Shown here in pieces: positions 37,514 through 49,843 of a stretch of 64,000 nt of DNA (the stretch's first letter is position 1; each line of letters starts with the position of its first letter). The notes below the pieces were generated by a model. That model did not search any database. It had not been told where the DNA came from and saw only the letters and a list, made by a program, of their open reading frames with translations. Made by a program: the position numbers and the translations under genes. Origin of the DNA: Citrus sinensis. Taxonomy: Eukaryota; Streptophyta; Magnoliopsida; Sapindales; Rutaceae. The stretch covers positions 43,613,001 through 43,677,000 of the forward strand of contig NC_068558.1 in NCBI RefSeq assembly GCF_022201045.2, written 5' to 3'.

Positions 37514-38133
37514 GTGGTGCTAAGCCTAACGCAGTCTACAAAAGAGGGTGAGATCATGCGTTGACCAATAATTTGTGGTATGGAATGATAAGCATCGGGC
37601 CCTCCATTGTGCCAGTTTATATCCCCTCTATTGACACGTGCCATACCACACCCGTTTTTTCCAATCTTCTCAATAGGAAAAGCAAAAATGAGAGGACCGC
37701 CTTACTACTTCTTGATGTGTCACTTTTGTCGAGGCAGCTAGGCAATTAAGAAGGCGCCATGGTGGGGCTTACTTATCCTATACGAAAGGATGAACCACGT
37801 TATAAAGTAACAATGATTGTCGATTCCTCCTCCGCACACCCAGCTTGTCTAAATAATTACTAATTAATTAAATAATTACTATATGACTTCTCACGAAAAG
37901 AAATACTATATGGAAAAATTAAATATAATTTACGGCCAGAACCCTCCGTTTTGGTTCAATTACATCAACCAAAAACATAGCAAACAAATGAACTGTGAAA
38001 ATTAAGGGCATGCAAAGGACAACACGGGATTGTGTATCGATTTGTAACTCTGTTGCGGCACCTTCTTAAAGGTAGCCCAAAAAAGAGAAACACAAAGTGG
38101 GAGTCGAACTATAGCGAAAAGAGTTAATGAGAG
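37514..38133 (-). pseudogene. Detached 3' end and flank of an ankyrin gene (probably ANK3)
   Basis: The 3' flank and last codons of an ANK gene, homologous to about 14130-14745 and 18957-19540. The frame reads ...KKVPQQSYKSI and would stop at 38002-38004. It is cut at 38133 by the CACTA element. Bases 38056-38133 are repeated at 49842-49919, on the far side of the Copia insertion, with about 7 differences. This is best read as the part of ANK3 separated from its body by the 11.7-kb nest; a fourth, otherwise deleted gene is the alternative. Confidence 0.7.
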
Positions 38134-39416
38134 CACTACAAGAAAACATGCAATAGATGACGAGAAATAACTGTCATAAAAAAAAAGTGTATGACATACA
38201 ATTTATCCATCATCCGTCATCTACGTCACTGTCATTAATTTATAACAAAATATTTTCTGTCATGAATTTATGATAGCATGTCATAGTCATATATCTGTCA
38301 CATAATATTTTAATGTAAAAAAATAATTAAATTTATTTAAATTTTCACACCTTTTTTTAATTTTTTAGTGAGAAATTCAATTATTATTTAAAAATTTATT
38401 ATTCAATTTTGGCGGGAAATTATTTATGATAGAATATATGATGGCTTTTCTATCATAAAGTTTTGATTTTTTTCTAAAATTATATTATAATTATAATTTA
38501 TTGATGAATTCCTGTTTACAAATTTAATTAATTAATAAAACAAATATCATAAAAAATTAATATCAATTAACATTCATTCAATCCAAAAATTAATTTAAAA
38601 AGAAATACATATGATCTACACCAAGACATAATAAAACATCCCAAATTGAAAAAGTCATCCCAAAGTATAAAATTGCAGTCAAATTCCAATCAAACTCTAA
38701 GAAAAGCAATAAGAAATCCGGCCACCAAGCCAAGTTACCCAACAAAAATTCCAAAGATTAATGCAAGTACTCCAACAATAAGATTTCTAGCAAGACTTCC
38801 TGTAAAAATTCCAGCAACAATATCATCTTCTGATAGCACTCTAAACGAAAATTGAAACTTACAAAGCGACCTGCAAGCTTCCTGTGAACAAAATTGATTC
38901 AAACACCAAGCAGAATAAGGAAAATTACGAGGCTGCAATACATGTGGACATCAAATATAGTAATCTATTTGATTTAAACTGACTTCACTTTTATGGAATG
39001 AGCAAAATATACATACTCAATGGATTAAAATTACTTTTGGTGAATGGGAATTCATCAAAATCAGCAAGCTAGCTAAAAATGCAAAGGAAGCCACAACAAT
39101 AGACTAGTGTGAGGAGACAAAAATAAATCATAAAGTCAGAAAAAACAATGGCATCCAGATCCGGCTGAACTGATCAACCAATGAAACAGAAACCAAACAA
39201 CCAACTTTGACAAGCTTATCTCAACCAACAACACCAATTCTAGGCCTGTAACCTGCCTACCTATTTAAAATAGCATAACAACACTTTTCTGAAAAGTGGA
39301 AACGACTATATATATGTCAGGATTTTTAATAAAATGCATTCTTCATCCACAAAATAAAAATAAAATCTAAGTGGAGAAATTATCACTAGCACATAAAAGT
39401 ACCTGATCTAAAGTAT

Positions 39417-39513
39417 GTTTAGCAAAGTCAGTGGTAGATATCATCACTCCAACTATGAATGAACCCAGATCAAGACTGAGGCCCAGCTTATCACTGCACT
39501 GAAAAGAAACTCC
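39417..39513 (-). pseudogene. Captured exon of a KEA-type K+ antiporter
   Basis: A segment bounded by ag and gt splice signals on the minus strand encodes CSDKLGLSLDLGSF, then VGVMISTTDFAKHTLDQ. These match the KEA4/5/6 subgroup (family consensus recalled). The following family exon (beginning VEPIRN) was not found, so only an isolated exon was captured. Confidence 0.75.
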
Positions 39514-39908
39514 AAAGGTATTACATTGTCCAAGCGGATGATCACTTAACAGCATAAAAGCATATTATCTAGTGCATAAACAGTAAATTAACAAAGCAGA
39601 AAACAGAACCCATTAATCGATTGCCAGCAAGATGATTAACCTTGACAAAACAGACGTATTGCACTTACCCAAGCAGAAATCAAAGAAATGTCAATTCCAT
39701 GGGAAAAAAAAAAACAACTAACATAAGTGAGGTGGGCAAAAAACTGAAAAACACATATATCCCTGCATGTTAGCCATTACTATCCACCAACATTTACATC
39801 CAGTAATATACAAACATTAAATGGAGAATAACAAACAGATGTAGAGGGGAGAAGGCAAAAGGATAAAGAAACATTAAAAAAAAAAAAGGGAGATGATTAA
39901 AAAATTAG

Positions 39909-40533
39909 CCTAAGGTACGCAACTTGTTTGCAACATAGAGCAGATGGCTTATGTTTGTTGGTGGATAATTTTGGAGTAGCTTGAGATTAGAGGTGAAATC
40001 CCCTGCTAGCAAACGCCTCAAATCATCATTGCACAACATACTCGAAGCAGAGTCTCCTACAATATGTCAGAGTTTCGTAAGACTACACATTATTCTCTAG
40101 TTTCAAAATGAGGAAACCCTTATAGTGCTCCACTCATCACCTAGCATGTGCAATCCATGATGCTCCAGTTGTTTACCCATAAGAGAAGGGAAAAAAGAAA
40201 TAATTAGAGTTAAATGGCTGACAGATTTGAATACCCAATAGCAACTTTAACAGGAAAGGAAAGTGTGCTGATGGTTCCACAAACTAAGTTCATGGTTTTT
40301 TCAACAAAGCTCCCAAAGGCAATTACTCTAATAAAAGATCAATTATTACATTTCGCAGTTCCAAGAACATGGCATCCTTCCATAATATCAACAAGATTAA
40401 ACAGGAAAATATTAAGAGAAAAAATATCAGCCCTACCTGGGGGCCGTCAGGGTCACTTAGAAGTGTGTCCCAAATGTGAAGGTTGTCCGCAATGTTGAAT
40501 TCGTGCGTTAAGAGCAGAGTTATCCACCTAAAT
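39909..40533 (-). pseudogene. Captured exons of a TBC (Rab-GAP) domain gene
   Basis: Minus strand. An exon near 40435-40533 encodes RWITLLLTHEFNIADNLHIW followed by DTLLSDPDGPQ and ends at a gtaggg donor. After an intron, an exon from about 40061 starts ETLLRVCCAM and, after a small frame-breaking deletion, continues LLAGDFTSNLKLLQNYPPTN and SHLLYVANKL. These are the C-terminal blocks of plant TBC1D13-like proteins. The intron is retained, so capture was at the DNA level. Confidence 0.82.
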
Positions 40534-41619
40534 GCATAAAATTAGGGGTTGACCTGTCATAAGACAGACCCATGAGGCATTTGAAAAGATCAGTTGACCA
40601 AAAGATAACATTATCACTAAATGACTAACAGCCCCTTCGAAAATCCTAGTTACAGTGAAGAATTAATTAAAAACTAGAACTAATGCAACAAAAAAGGAGA
40701 ATGGAGCTTAAATTTAACATATGAGCGTCATGGAACTGCTTTTTAACAGAATAACATCTCTCACATGAAGCAACAACCAAAAACATTAATCCCCAAAATC
40801 ACTTACCCTACCATCCGTGAAGCAACAACAAACAACAGCCGACAGCCACACCTTCATTGCCTCACACACCCAAACAACAATTACAACCGTCACCAATCAA
40901 CAACCCAGCAGCACGCGATGCAGTAGCGACCCAACAGCATCAGCAGTGCGACGTAGCAGCAGCCACTCCCACGCAACATAGAAGCAGCCACTCGAACCCC
41001 ACGCGACACAGCAGCAACAAACCCAGCATTTTAATACTACTAGCAAAATAGTGCCGACAACAACGGGCAACAATTTTTAAACAACATTGCTGGCATACTT
41101 ACAATATACTTGAATGGTGGCGAAAGGATGGTGTTTTGCTCGATCGATTGAGTGCAAGGTTGATTTCTAAGGTTTGGTCGTGAAAGAGTGATGAGTGTTT
41201 GGGTGTGAGTGTCAGTGATTTTGGGGCTTGGTGGGTCAAGACGATAATGTTTTTCTTTTCTCTTTTTTTCATTTTTGAATTTTTAAAATGCACCCTTTTG
41301 TTTTTTAAATAAAATAATATATTAAACTTTAGGTCAAACATAGTCAAAGTAAATTTTTTATCATAATTTCTTGACTTTTATCATAATTTCTTGACAGAGA
41401 AAACTTTTATCACAATTTTATCATAAATTTGTGATGGAAAATAATATTGTCATAAAATCATCATTAATTCATGATAGATTGAAAATTTTATCACGAATCT
41501 GTCATACTATTATGATATAAGTTGAATCTGTCATAAATTGTCTGTCATCTATTGCCTATTTTCTTGTATTGAAGGTGTTAAGGATATATAGTGATTGTTA
41601 AGTTCGTTAAATTAGTTAC

Positions 41620-43635
41620 TGAAATATAAATGTGCAACCCAAGAGGGGGGTGAATTGGAAATTTAAAAATTATCCTAACAAATCCACACAACAAGCAATT
41701 TAATGTCTTAATAAAAATTGAAAGCAATAAGTTCGTTCAATCAACGCACAATAATTAAAGAGCAAGGGAAGAGAAAGCAAACTCAAGGATTTTTACGTGG
41801 TTCGGCAATCCCCGCCTACGTCCACGCCTTCAAGCGCACCGGGCTTGAGGATTTCACTATCCAAGCCTTTCCAAGGCTTCAACCGATTACAATTGACTTC
41901 GAGGTGTCAATAAACCTTTACAACAACGAGATTATCTCTCAATCTCTTCACTTAAGTGTCTCACACACTCAAACTCTTACAAATGAAATGAAGAAATGAA
42001 AGTTACAATGAAACTCACTCAATGAGTAAATATTCAAAGATGAAGAACAATGAATGATTCAATGTTTTGTGTTTTGCAAGTTGAAGGCTCAAGATATCAC
42101 GTGTGCTTTTTGTTTTTGCTTGTTGGAGAGCTTCAAAATGAGTTGGATTTGAGTTCTTATAGTTTGAGCTCAAAAACTAGCCGTTACTCACATTCCAGGC
42201 GTATCCGGTTTGCCGTTTATAGAATCTAGGCTTGGCAATTTAGCCCGACCCGATTTTTGGCCCGATTGGCCCGACCCTAATTTTTAGGGCTTTGGCCCGA
42301 ATTTTTAAGTTTAGGGTCGGGTTAGGGCCAAGATTTTAAGGCCCGAACAAATTTAGGGTTAGGGTAGGGCTTAATGCCGGCCCGACCCGACCCGACCCTA
42401 TTTAAAAAAAAAAAAAACTAACACAAGTTAACACACACACACAACATCACACATTGTGTGTTTTTAATTTAATTGCATTGTATTTTTATTTGTATAAGAC
42501 ATGAGTTTTTTTTTTTTTATTTTGTGTTGTTGAATTGAATTGTGTATGACTAAAATGGTTGTGAAATTATATTGTGTGTTTTTAATTTAATTGCATTGTA
42601 TTTTTATTTATATAAGACATGAGTTTTTTATTTTTTATTTTTTATGTTGTGTTCTTGAATTGAATTGTTTATGGGTAAAATAGTTGTGAAATTACATTGT
42701 GTGTTTTTTATTTTATTACATTGTGTGTTTTTCATGTTGGATTTTGGAATTGATTTGTGTGTGGGGTTGAAATAGTTGTGGAATTGATTGAAATAGTTGT
42801 GGAAAGTGGATTAGATTGTATTTGAAATGGTTGAGTAATTGCCGAATTGGTTGAAATGGTGGTGGAAAATGAAAATTAAATTGTGGGGTTAATTATTTCG
42901 GTAGGGTCGGGTTGGGCCCGACCCGATGTTGGCCCGATTCGGGCCGGGCTCGGCCCGACCCTAACTAAATAGTGTTTGGGCTTTTTTAGGGTCAGGCTTT
43001 AAATTTTTTTGATCGGGTCGGGCTCGGGCTTGGCCAAGCCCGAGCCCGACCCGACATTTTGCCATCCCTAATAGAATCCGGTAAGCCGGATTTATGTTAC
43101 CGTTAAGGCAAAAATTTGAATTTTGCCTATCCGGCTTGCCGGTTATGGAATCCGGTAAGCCGTTTTCGTTCTGGACGCTTGCTGCCCGTATCTGGATTTT
43201 CGGTTTTCAGAATCCGGATAGCCGCTTGCTACAGTAACCTGCTATAGTGAAAATTTTCCCAAATTTTTAGTTTGACCCCAAAACTTTATAAAACTGTAGT
43301 ATGACCCAAAACGTTATGAAACTTTGTAAATAAGTCCAATTTCAGAATTTCTAAATAATGCTTCATTAATCCCAAACTTTCTGAAATTATGATTTTGCCC
43401 AAACTTTGTGAAATTATAGAATGACCTAAAAACATTTAAATAGTTTCAAATAGGTCCAAATCTGAAATTTAAAACACTATCAAAGATTTTGAAATTACTT
43501 TCATTTTCGTCCAAAATGCTTTAATTCCATAAAATCATTTTCTTATTATAAAAGCACAATTCATAAATCTTTACTTAATAAATACATATGGTTTGTTATC
43601 ATCAAAATCAATATTTATAGCCATATAGGCTAACA
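41620..43635 (+). mobile_element. Solo LTR (family A) inside the Copia 5' LTR
   Basis: Begins TGAAATATAAATG and ends GGCTAACA, flanked by exact gttac (41615-41619, 43636-43640). It is the same family as 33452-34921 in the opposite orientation (shared tttgttatcatcaaaat and cctacgtccacg blocks). It carries the hAT-like element 42227-43070; without it the LTR is about 1.16 kb. Confidence 0.85.
42227..43070. mobile_element. hAT-type non-autonomous element
   Basis: Left end taggcttggcaattt; rc of the right end tagggatggcaaaat. These ends resemble the Ac/Ds type (cagggatggcaaa). The flanks are an exact 8-base duplication atagaatc (42219-42226, 43071-43078). Both subterminal regions are rich in cccgaccc/gggtcggg motifs in opposite orientation; the middle is AT-rich with two repeated blocks (tgtgtttttaatttaattgc). 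No transposase. Confidence 0.9.
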
Positions 43636-43900
43636 GTTACAATCCATAATAGTGACGTGACAATTCGTTCAGCAAAAGTTGTTAGTGATTATTAGTTTGT
43701 TATATCGTTTCTCAGAGAGCTGGAATGCACATGAACTTGATTTATGTATTTAGAAAGTTTTGGATGTTAGTATATAAGCTTGTAATCTCGTTAATTGATC
43801 AATTCAATGAAAGGAATTTTTCTCAGCTAAATTTTCTCTGGTTTTCACTCAAGTTTTCTCAGTAGCCAAACACTCTAAAACAACAAAACAAACTTTGATT

Positions 43901-43912
43901 TGGTATCAAAGC
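43901..43912 (+). other. Primer binding site of the Copia element
   Basis: TGGTATCAAAGC differs by one base from the standard initiator-tRNA-Met complement TGGTATCAGAGC and lies about 10 bases after the 5' LTR, as in most plant Copia elements. Confidence 0.85.
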
Positions 43913-43931
43913 CTTGAATCACAATACATTC

Positions 43932-46900
43932 ATGGCTTCTTCAAGTTTTAGTACAAATCTTTCTTCATCAATTTCAACATTTACATTCACAACACTAATT
44001 AAACTTGACAGATCGAATTACACTATATGGACATCACATATCCTTTCATTTGTTCGAGCAAATGTGCTAAAAGGTTTTCTTGATGGATTACGTGCTTGTC
44101 CAAATCAATTGCTATCTGGTGAATCATCAAGTACTAGTGTTGTTGTCTCAGAAAATCTTGCATATGCTGCTTGGAAAAGGCAGGATTAGATACTTTTGAG
44201 CTGGCTCCTATCATCTATCAAAGTCAAGATCTTGAGTCTTGTGGTAAATTCTAAAACTTCTCATGAACTTTGGATAAATCTAGAAGAATAGTTTGGTTCT
44301 GAAACCACAACTAAGAAAGTGCATTTAAAGATGTTGCCGAATAATCTTAAGAAATGATCTATGTCAATTACAGAATATTTTTATAAGCTTAGATCAGTAA
44401 CTGATGAATTAACAATGGCTGGAAGTCTAGTTAGCTCTCTTGACTTCATTATACATTTAATCTCTAGCCTAGGACAACCCTAATATCCTGTCGTGGTGTA
44501 TGTTGAGGCAAATGTTCTTAAAATAAGCACTAATGAGGCTTACTCTATGTTGTTAACTCATGAAGCTAGGCTTGAAAGTAATCACTCTAATGCAACTAAG
44601 GAAACTAAGTTGAATTTTATAGCTAATATGGCTCAAACTGGTAATAATCAGAAGAAATCAGGGGATAATACTAGTTGGAATGCTAATAATAAGGGAAATT
44701 GGAATGGAAATTTTATGAATAAGAGTGGAAATGGTAACTACAATAGCAAATGAGTTTTTGGATTTGGTAGAGGTGGTTATATGGAACAAAATTTAGGAAG
44801 AGCCTAGTTTGGAAATCAAGGAAGATATGGTAGATTTAATGGAAATGGAAATACTGGATTTTTTGGTGGCTTTGATAGAGGAAGTGGCAGAGGAAACATT
44901 AGTTGCCAAATTTGTTTTAAGCCAAATCACTCTGCTACTAATTACAGAACAAGCTCAATAGGAATTTTGTTCCAAATCCTCTCATGCAGAATCAAGGGCC
45001 GAGAATTGCTTATATGGCCACCTCAGAAAGGATTGTTGATCAGGGTACATAAACAGTGAAGCTACTCATCATTTCACCAACAATATGCATAATCTAGCTG
45101 AAAGTAAACCTTATAATGGTACTTAGTTGTTATTAGTTGGAAATGGTCAAGGTCTCACTATCACACATATTGACTGCACTTATCTCTATACTTCTTTAGG
45201 CACATATTTATCCTTAACCAATAATTTGTGTGTTCTAAAAATAACCAAAACCTCATCAGTATATCTAAACTTCTCTTGGATAATAACATAATCATTGAAT
45301 TTTGTTCCACTATGTGCTTTATCAAGGATAAGAAAGAGGGAACCTTGCTGACAGGGGGGATTGTTGAAGGTGGTATTTACAAGCTACTATCACATAATGA
45401 CTCATTTCTTCACTCTACAAATTGCAATTCAAACTTTTTAAACTAAGTTCCATCTCAGTTTTTCTTGATAATAAAGTTGTAAACTCTCTACATAAGTCTA
45501 ATAACCAAGTGTCTGTTTTGAACAATAAACATGCTTCTAAAGCCTATCTTTGTTCTGTTTCTGAAAATATCTCTATTACTAGTAGTGTATCAGTCTAGTT
45601 GTTGCATAACAGATATTGTCATCCTAATAAACATGCTTTGCAAACAGTATTAAAAAGTCTTCCCAAACACTTTATCTCAAATCAATCGATTAGCTTCTGT
45701 GATGCTTGTTAATATGGCAAAATACATCAATTTCATTTTTCTATCACTAACATCAAAACAAAAGCACCACTTGAACTGTTATATATAGACTTATGGGGAC
45801 CAGCTCCTGAATACTCCATGGATGGTTACAGATACTATATCTCATTTGTGGATGATTTTACAAGATATTCTTGGATTTTTCCTCACATTAAAATCAGAAG
45901 CTTAGAAACCTTTAAGCACTTCAAACTTCTTGTTGAAAAATAAATTTTCTTATCTACCAAAACACTGTAATTAGATATGGAGGGAGAGTTTATAGCCTTT
46001 AAAACATTTTTGCAACAAGAGGGTATATATTTTAAACATACTTGTCTATATATACACCATCAAAATGGTGTTGTTGAAAGAAAACACAGACATATAATTA
46101 AGACAGTCTTAACACTTTTAGCCTAATCTCATTTTGGTGGGAAGCTTTTCGTACAACCTTCTTCTAATCAATAGAATGTCCACACCAGTTTTAAATAATT
46201 TATCTCTATTTCAGAAATTATATAATCAACTACCCGACTATCCGTTCTTTAAAGTTTTTAGTTGCTCATATTTTCCTTTTCTCAAACCTTATAATCATCA
46301 TAAACTTGATTTTCATACTAAAAAATATATCTTCATTGATTATAGTCCACTTCATAAAGGTTACAAGTGCTTAGATCTTTCTGGTAAAGTGTTTGTTACT
46401 AGACATGTTTCAATTAATGAAACTAAGTTTCCCTATAAAGAATTATTTCTTAAACAATCTACTTTAAATGTCTCAAACATTGATATCTCATCTTCATCCG
46501 TACAATTCTCTTTCCTTTAAAATTCTATTCATGCTGACAATAGTAATGCAGAGTCACCATCTACTAACCTTGATCCTGCAATGTCTCCTTCATTAAATTC
46601 TAGTTCAGTATAGACTTTTTCTTCTTTCTCTAACCATTCACCTCCACAACCCAATCATACTGCATCATCCTTATTATTAACTCATCCAATGATCACTAGA
46701 GCCAAGGCTGGTATTTTTAAACCCAAATCTTATCTAGCAGTAACCCAAAACCTTGAACCAACAAATGTCAAATGTGTCAAATAAGATTTCAAGTAGTTTG
46801 AAGCCATGAAGGAGGAATTTAAAGCTTTGCAAAGAAACCAAACCTGGGCATTGGTGCCTCCTAAAAATGCTGCTAAAATTGTTGGAAATAAGTGGGTGTA

Positions 46901-49573
46901 TATGGTAAAATACAATCCTAATGGAAGCATTTCCAAATACAAAGTCAAATTAGTTGCCAAGGGTTATCATCAAACATAAGGGGTAGATTTCTTTGAAACT
47001 TTCAATCCAGCTGTGAAACCTTGTACAATCAGAGCAATATTAAGTCTAGCAGTGATGCATTATTGGCCGATTAGACAACTGGATGTCAATAATTCATTTT
47101 TGAATGGTGTGCTCGAAGAAGATGTATTCATGCGCCAGCCTAAAGGATTAATAGATTTTGCATATCCATTTTATGTTTGCCAATTAAACAAAGCTTTATA
47201 TAGTCCCAAAAAAGCTCCTAGAGCTTGGTATGAGATGTTGAAAGGTTCTTTGATCAATAAGGGATTTCAATCTTCAAAATCCGATACATTCATGTTCATC
47301 CAACACATTGGTCAGGACATCCTACTTATTTTTATAAATGTTGATGACATACTGATCACTGGTTCAAATTCTCAACACATTGAGACTGTTATTTAATATC
47401 TACATTCAAAATTTGCACTCAAAGATCTAAGGGAGTTTAAGTACTTTCTTGGAATTGAAGTGACATATTCTCTTTAGGGACTGCATCTATCTTAGACCAA
47501 ATACATTGGTGATATACTTAGAAAAGCAAATATGCTTGATAGCAAATGATTTAACACTCATATGTCCAGGTGATAAACTTAAAAAGGACAGTGGTACAAC
47601 TTTTGACAATCTTTCATTATACAGAAGCATTGTAGGTTCTCTTCAATATGTGTTGCTTGTTGTGCAAATTTTATTGAACTCGCAAGTGCGCGAATCTATT
47701 GTAGTAGAGATCAATGGTGACGAGTGTCGATCCCATGAGGAGGTGAATTTTAATTGTGTGTAGAATTAATTTTGTAAATGAGTGGTTGGATTTGTAGTGA
47801 AAGTGACTTAAATTATCCTAAAATTAGAATTGAAATGGCGAGAATAAATTGAAGAGAAATATATTGAAATGACGTACTTGGGTATCCGTATCTGTATCAA
47901 CATGCACCATGGGATAAATAATCCTTATTAATGCCAATTAAATCATGAGGAGAGAATCCACACCTCATGAACTACGCTCTAATCAATATGGTGCTAAGGG
48001 CTTATCGTGCCAAATAATAATAATCTTGTACTAGGGAGCCGGTGAAACCAGGGCGGTATCTAGACAAGATTATTATTATTTATCTACGAGAAGTCAAAAC
48101 ATCCACAAAAATTAGAGGGTAAGAGAAAATAAGTTTACCAAATAAAGCCTATGACACATGTTGAGACTTCACCTTCAACCCAAGCTTGAAAAAAAATTAA
48201 CTACTCATAATCGAACTAGGGACAAAATGAGAATTTATTAAAATACATAGAAAATACAAGATGAAGAAGGAATTACAGAAAATGGAGTCCAAAAATGGAT
48301 TATCAAATTAAGGGGGGAGACCCCCTTTTTATAGATACATTGAGTAAATCATGGCCATCGGATTAAAAATAGTTTGGACGCTCAGGATTGCACCACGTCA
48401 TCAGTCAACAGTACGCGGTTTGACCACACGGTTTGAGCCAGCTTTAACAGTAACACGGTTTGGTTGAAAATAATTCTGTGTAATGCATATACCGTACACG
48501 AGATTTTTGGTCCACTGATATGCTGTCTCGTCATCGATCAACAGTACATAAGAATTTTAGTCCAACAAGATCATGACACCTCATCAGTCAATGCCACATC
48601 ATTGGTCAATGCCACGTCATCGATCCGTCTATGTGAACAGTGTCGTGAACAGTAATGTAAACAATATCGTACATGTGAATAGTGCTATTTTTTTCTTTTA
48701 TACTCCTCCTAAGGTTTTCGACCGTCCTGAGTTCAAAAGTAGTGTCCGTTTTGCCGTTTGATCTCTCGTTTATTGTGAAATGACTATGATGTCCTTAAAA
48801 TACATAAAATACTTAATTAAAATAAAACACACATAATTAAATTACAAGAAGTTTAAATACATGAAAGTAAGGGTTGTTAGTAAGACTTGAAATGTAAAAT
48901 GATGATTTTCTCCTTTATAAATATATATTTTCTAACACTCAACATTGCTGACCAAACTTGACATAGCTTATACTATAAACAAACTCAGTTAGTTCTTGGT
49001 TGCTCCAACAGTCTCACATTGGCATGCTTGCAAAAGAGTTCTCAAATATCTACAATCTACTTCACACTTTGGCATTTAATTTTTCAATTCAGGTTTTGTC
49101 TCATTAAAGTATTTTCTGATGCTGATTGGGCAGCTGATCCTCATAATCGAAAGTCAACTGGATGGTATTGTGTATTTTTAGAAAACAATCTTATTTCTTG
49201 GTCATCTTAAAAGCAGACTATTGTTTCACGCTCCTTAGCAGAGTCTGAATATCGAGCTTTAGCTTCGGCAACTTCAGAAATTCTTTGGCTCACTTACTTG
49301 TTTCAAGAACTAAGGATTCATCTTAATCAACCTCTTGTTCTGTACTGTGATTATCAAAGTGCAAAGGGCTTAGCTAGTAATCCAAAGTATCACTCTTGTA
49401 CAGAGCATATTGAGTTAGACCTTTATTTTGTTCGAGAGCACATTGCACAGAAACAACTCACTGTCAATCATATTTCCAGTTTTGAACAATTTGCAGATAT
49501 TCTCACCAAGCCCTTCTCCTTTGATCAATTTGCTTATCTTTGTGACAAGCTTAATGTTCTTCCCAGACCTTAA
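43932..49573 (+). pseudogene. Degenerate Copia gag-pol
   Basis: Reads in order, with many stops and frame breaks. Gag: LIKLDRSNYTIWTSHILSFV at about 43995, then a decayed zinc knuckle CQICFKPNHSATNY whose last Cys is Tyr. A protease remnant (ATHHFTNN) is near 45060. Integrase: YIDLWGPAPE and the VDDFTRYSW region from about 45780. Reverse transcriptase: GNKWVYMVKYNPNG, QLDVNNSFLNGVLEEDVFM and the FINVDDILI catalytic region at about 46880-47360. RNase H: DADWAADP, SLAESEYRALA and CDYQSAKGLASNP at about 49110-49560. Integrase-before-RT order identifies Ty1/copia. A 1287-bp solo LTR splits the end of RT. It cannot encode working proteins. Confidence 0.92.
47658..48944 (+). mobile_element. Solo LTR (family B) inside Copia pol
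   Basis: Begins TGTTGTGCAAATTTTATTG and ends ACTCAACA, with an exact 5-base duplication ttgct (47653-47657, 48945-48949). Removing it and one ttgct restores the Copia frame LQYVLLTKLDIAY across the junction, which confirms the borders. It contains the cgcaagtgcgcgaatct / gtcgatcccatgagg block common to some plant LTRs and is unrelated to family A. Confidence 0.92.
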
Positions 49574-49576
49574 GCT

Positions 49577-49586
49577 TAAGGGGAGA
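49577..49586 (+). other. Polypurine tract of the Copia element
   Basis: aaggggagat directly before the 3' LTR start (tgttaagg, 49587), the usual position of the plus-strand primer. Confidence 0.75.
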
Positions 49587-49843
49587 TGTTAAGGATATAT
49601 GGTGATTGTTAAGTTCGTTAAATTAGTTACAATCCATAATAGTGACGTGGCAGTCCAGTCAACAAAGTTGTTAGTGATTGTTTGTTTGTTATATCGTTTC
49701 TCAGAGAGCTGAAATACACGTGAACTTGATGTATTTAGAAAGTTCTGGATGTTAGTATATAAGCTTGTAATCTCGTTCATTAATCAATTCAATGAAAGGA
49801 TTTTTTCTCAGCTAAATTTACACTCAAGTTTTCTTTTTTGCGG
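49587..49843 (+). mobile_element. 3' LTR of the Copia element, end truncated
   Basis: Matches the 5' LTR from tgttaaggatatatgg to actcaagttttc, but lacks the last about 45 bases (cagtagccaaacactc...) and an inner dozen. It joins ANK3 coding DNA directly at about 49843 with no ca end and no 5-base target repeat. The minus-strand reading of this LTR supplies the ANK3 stop codon. Confidence 0.82.

Larger units (their letters stand above)
38134..41571. mobile_element. CACTA (En/Spm) element carrying host gene exons
   Basis: The left end is CACTACAAGAAAACATGCAA; rc of the right end is CAATACAAGAAAATAGGCAA, with about 28 bases of near-matching inverted repeat. Flanking triplets are gag and aag, i.e. 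a 3-base duplication with one change. Subterminal regions are rich in short tcat/atgac motifs in both orientations. No transposase is visible. The interior holds exon-like fragments of at least two plant genes (see 39417-39513 and 39909-40533), making it a non-autonomous, gene-capturing ('Pack') CACTA. Total length 3438 bp. Confidence 0.88.
41576..43890 (+). mobile_element. 5' LTR of the Copia element, interrupted by a solo LTR
   Basis: Starts tgttaaggatatatagtg, matching the 3' LTR at 49587. It is broken at 41619/43636 by the 2016-bp solo LTR with duplication gttac, then resumes aatccataatagtgacgtg to about 43890. Without the insert it is about 294 bp. Eye comparison with the 3' LTR suggests around 8% divergence, so the insertion is old. 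Confidence 0.85.

Noticed and set aside
41620-43635. Initially considered a DNA transposon because of its internal inverted GC-rich segments
   Set aside because: The inverted segments belong to the nested hAT element; the outer borders are TG...CA with a 5-base duplication, i.e. an LTR.
47653-48949. Insert borders first read as TGTTGCTTG...CTCA
   Set aside because: That reading gave no target duplication and broke the Copia frame; shifting to TGTTGTGC...CAACA gives exact ttgct repeats and restores the RT reading frame.
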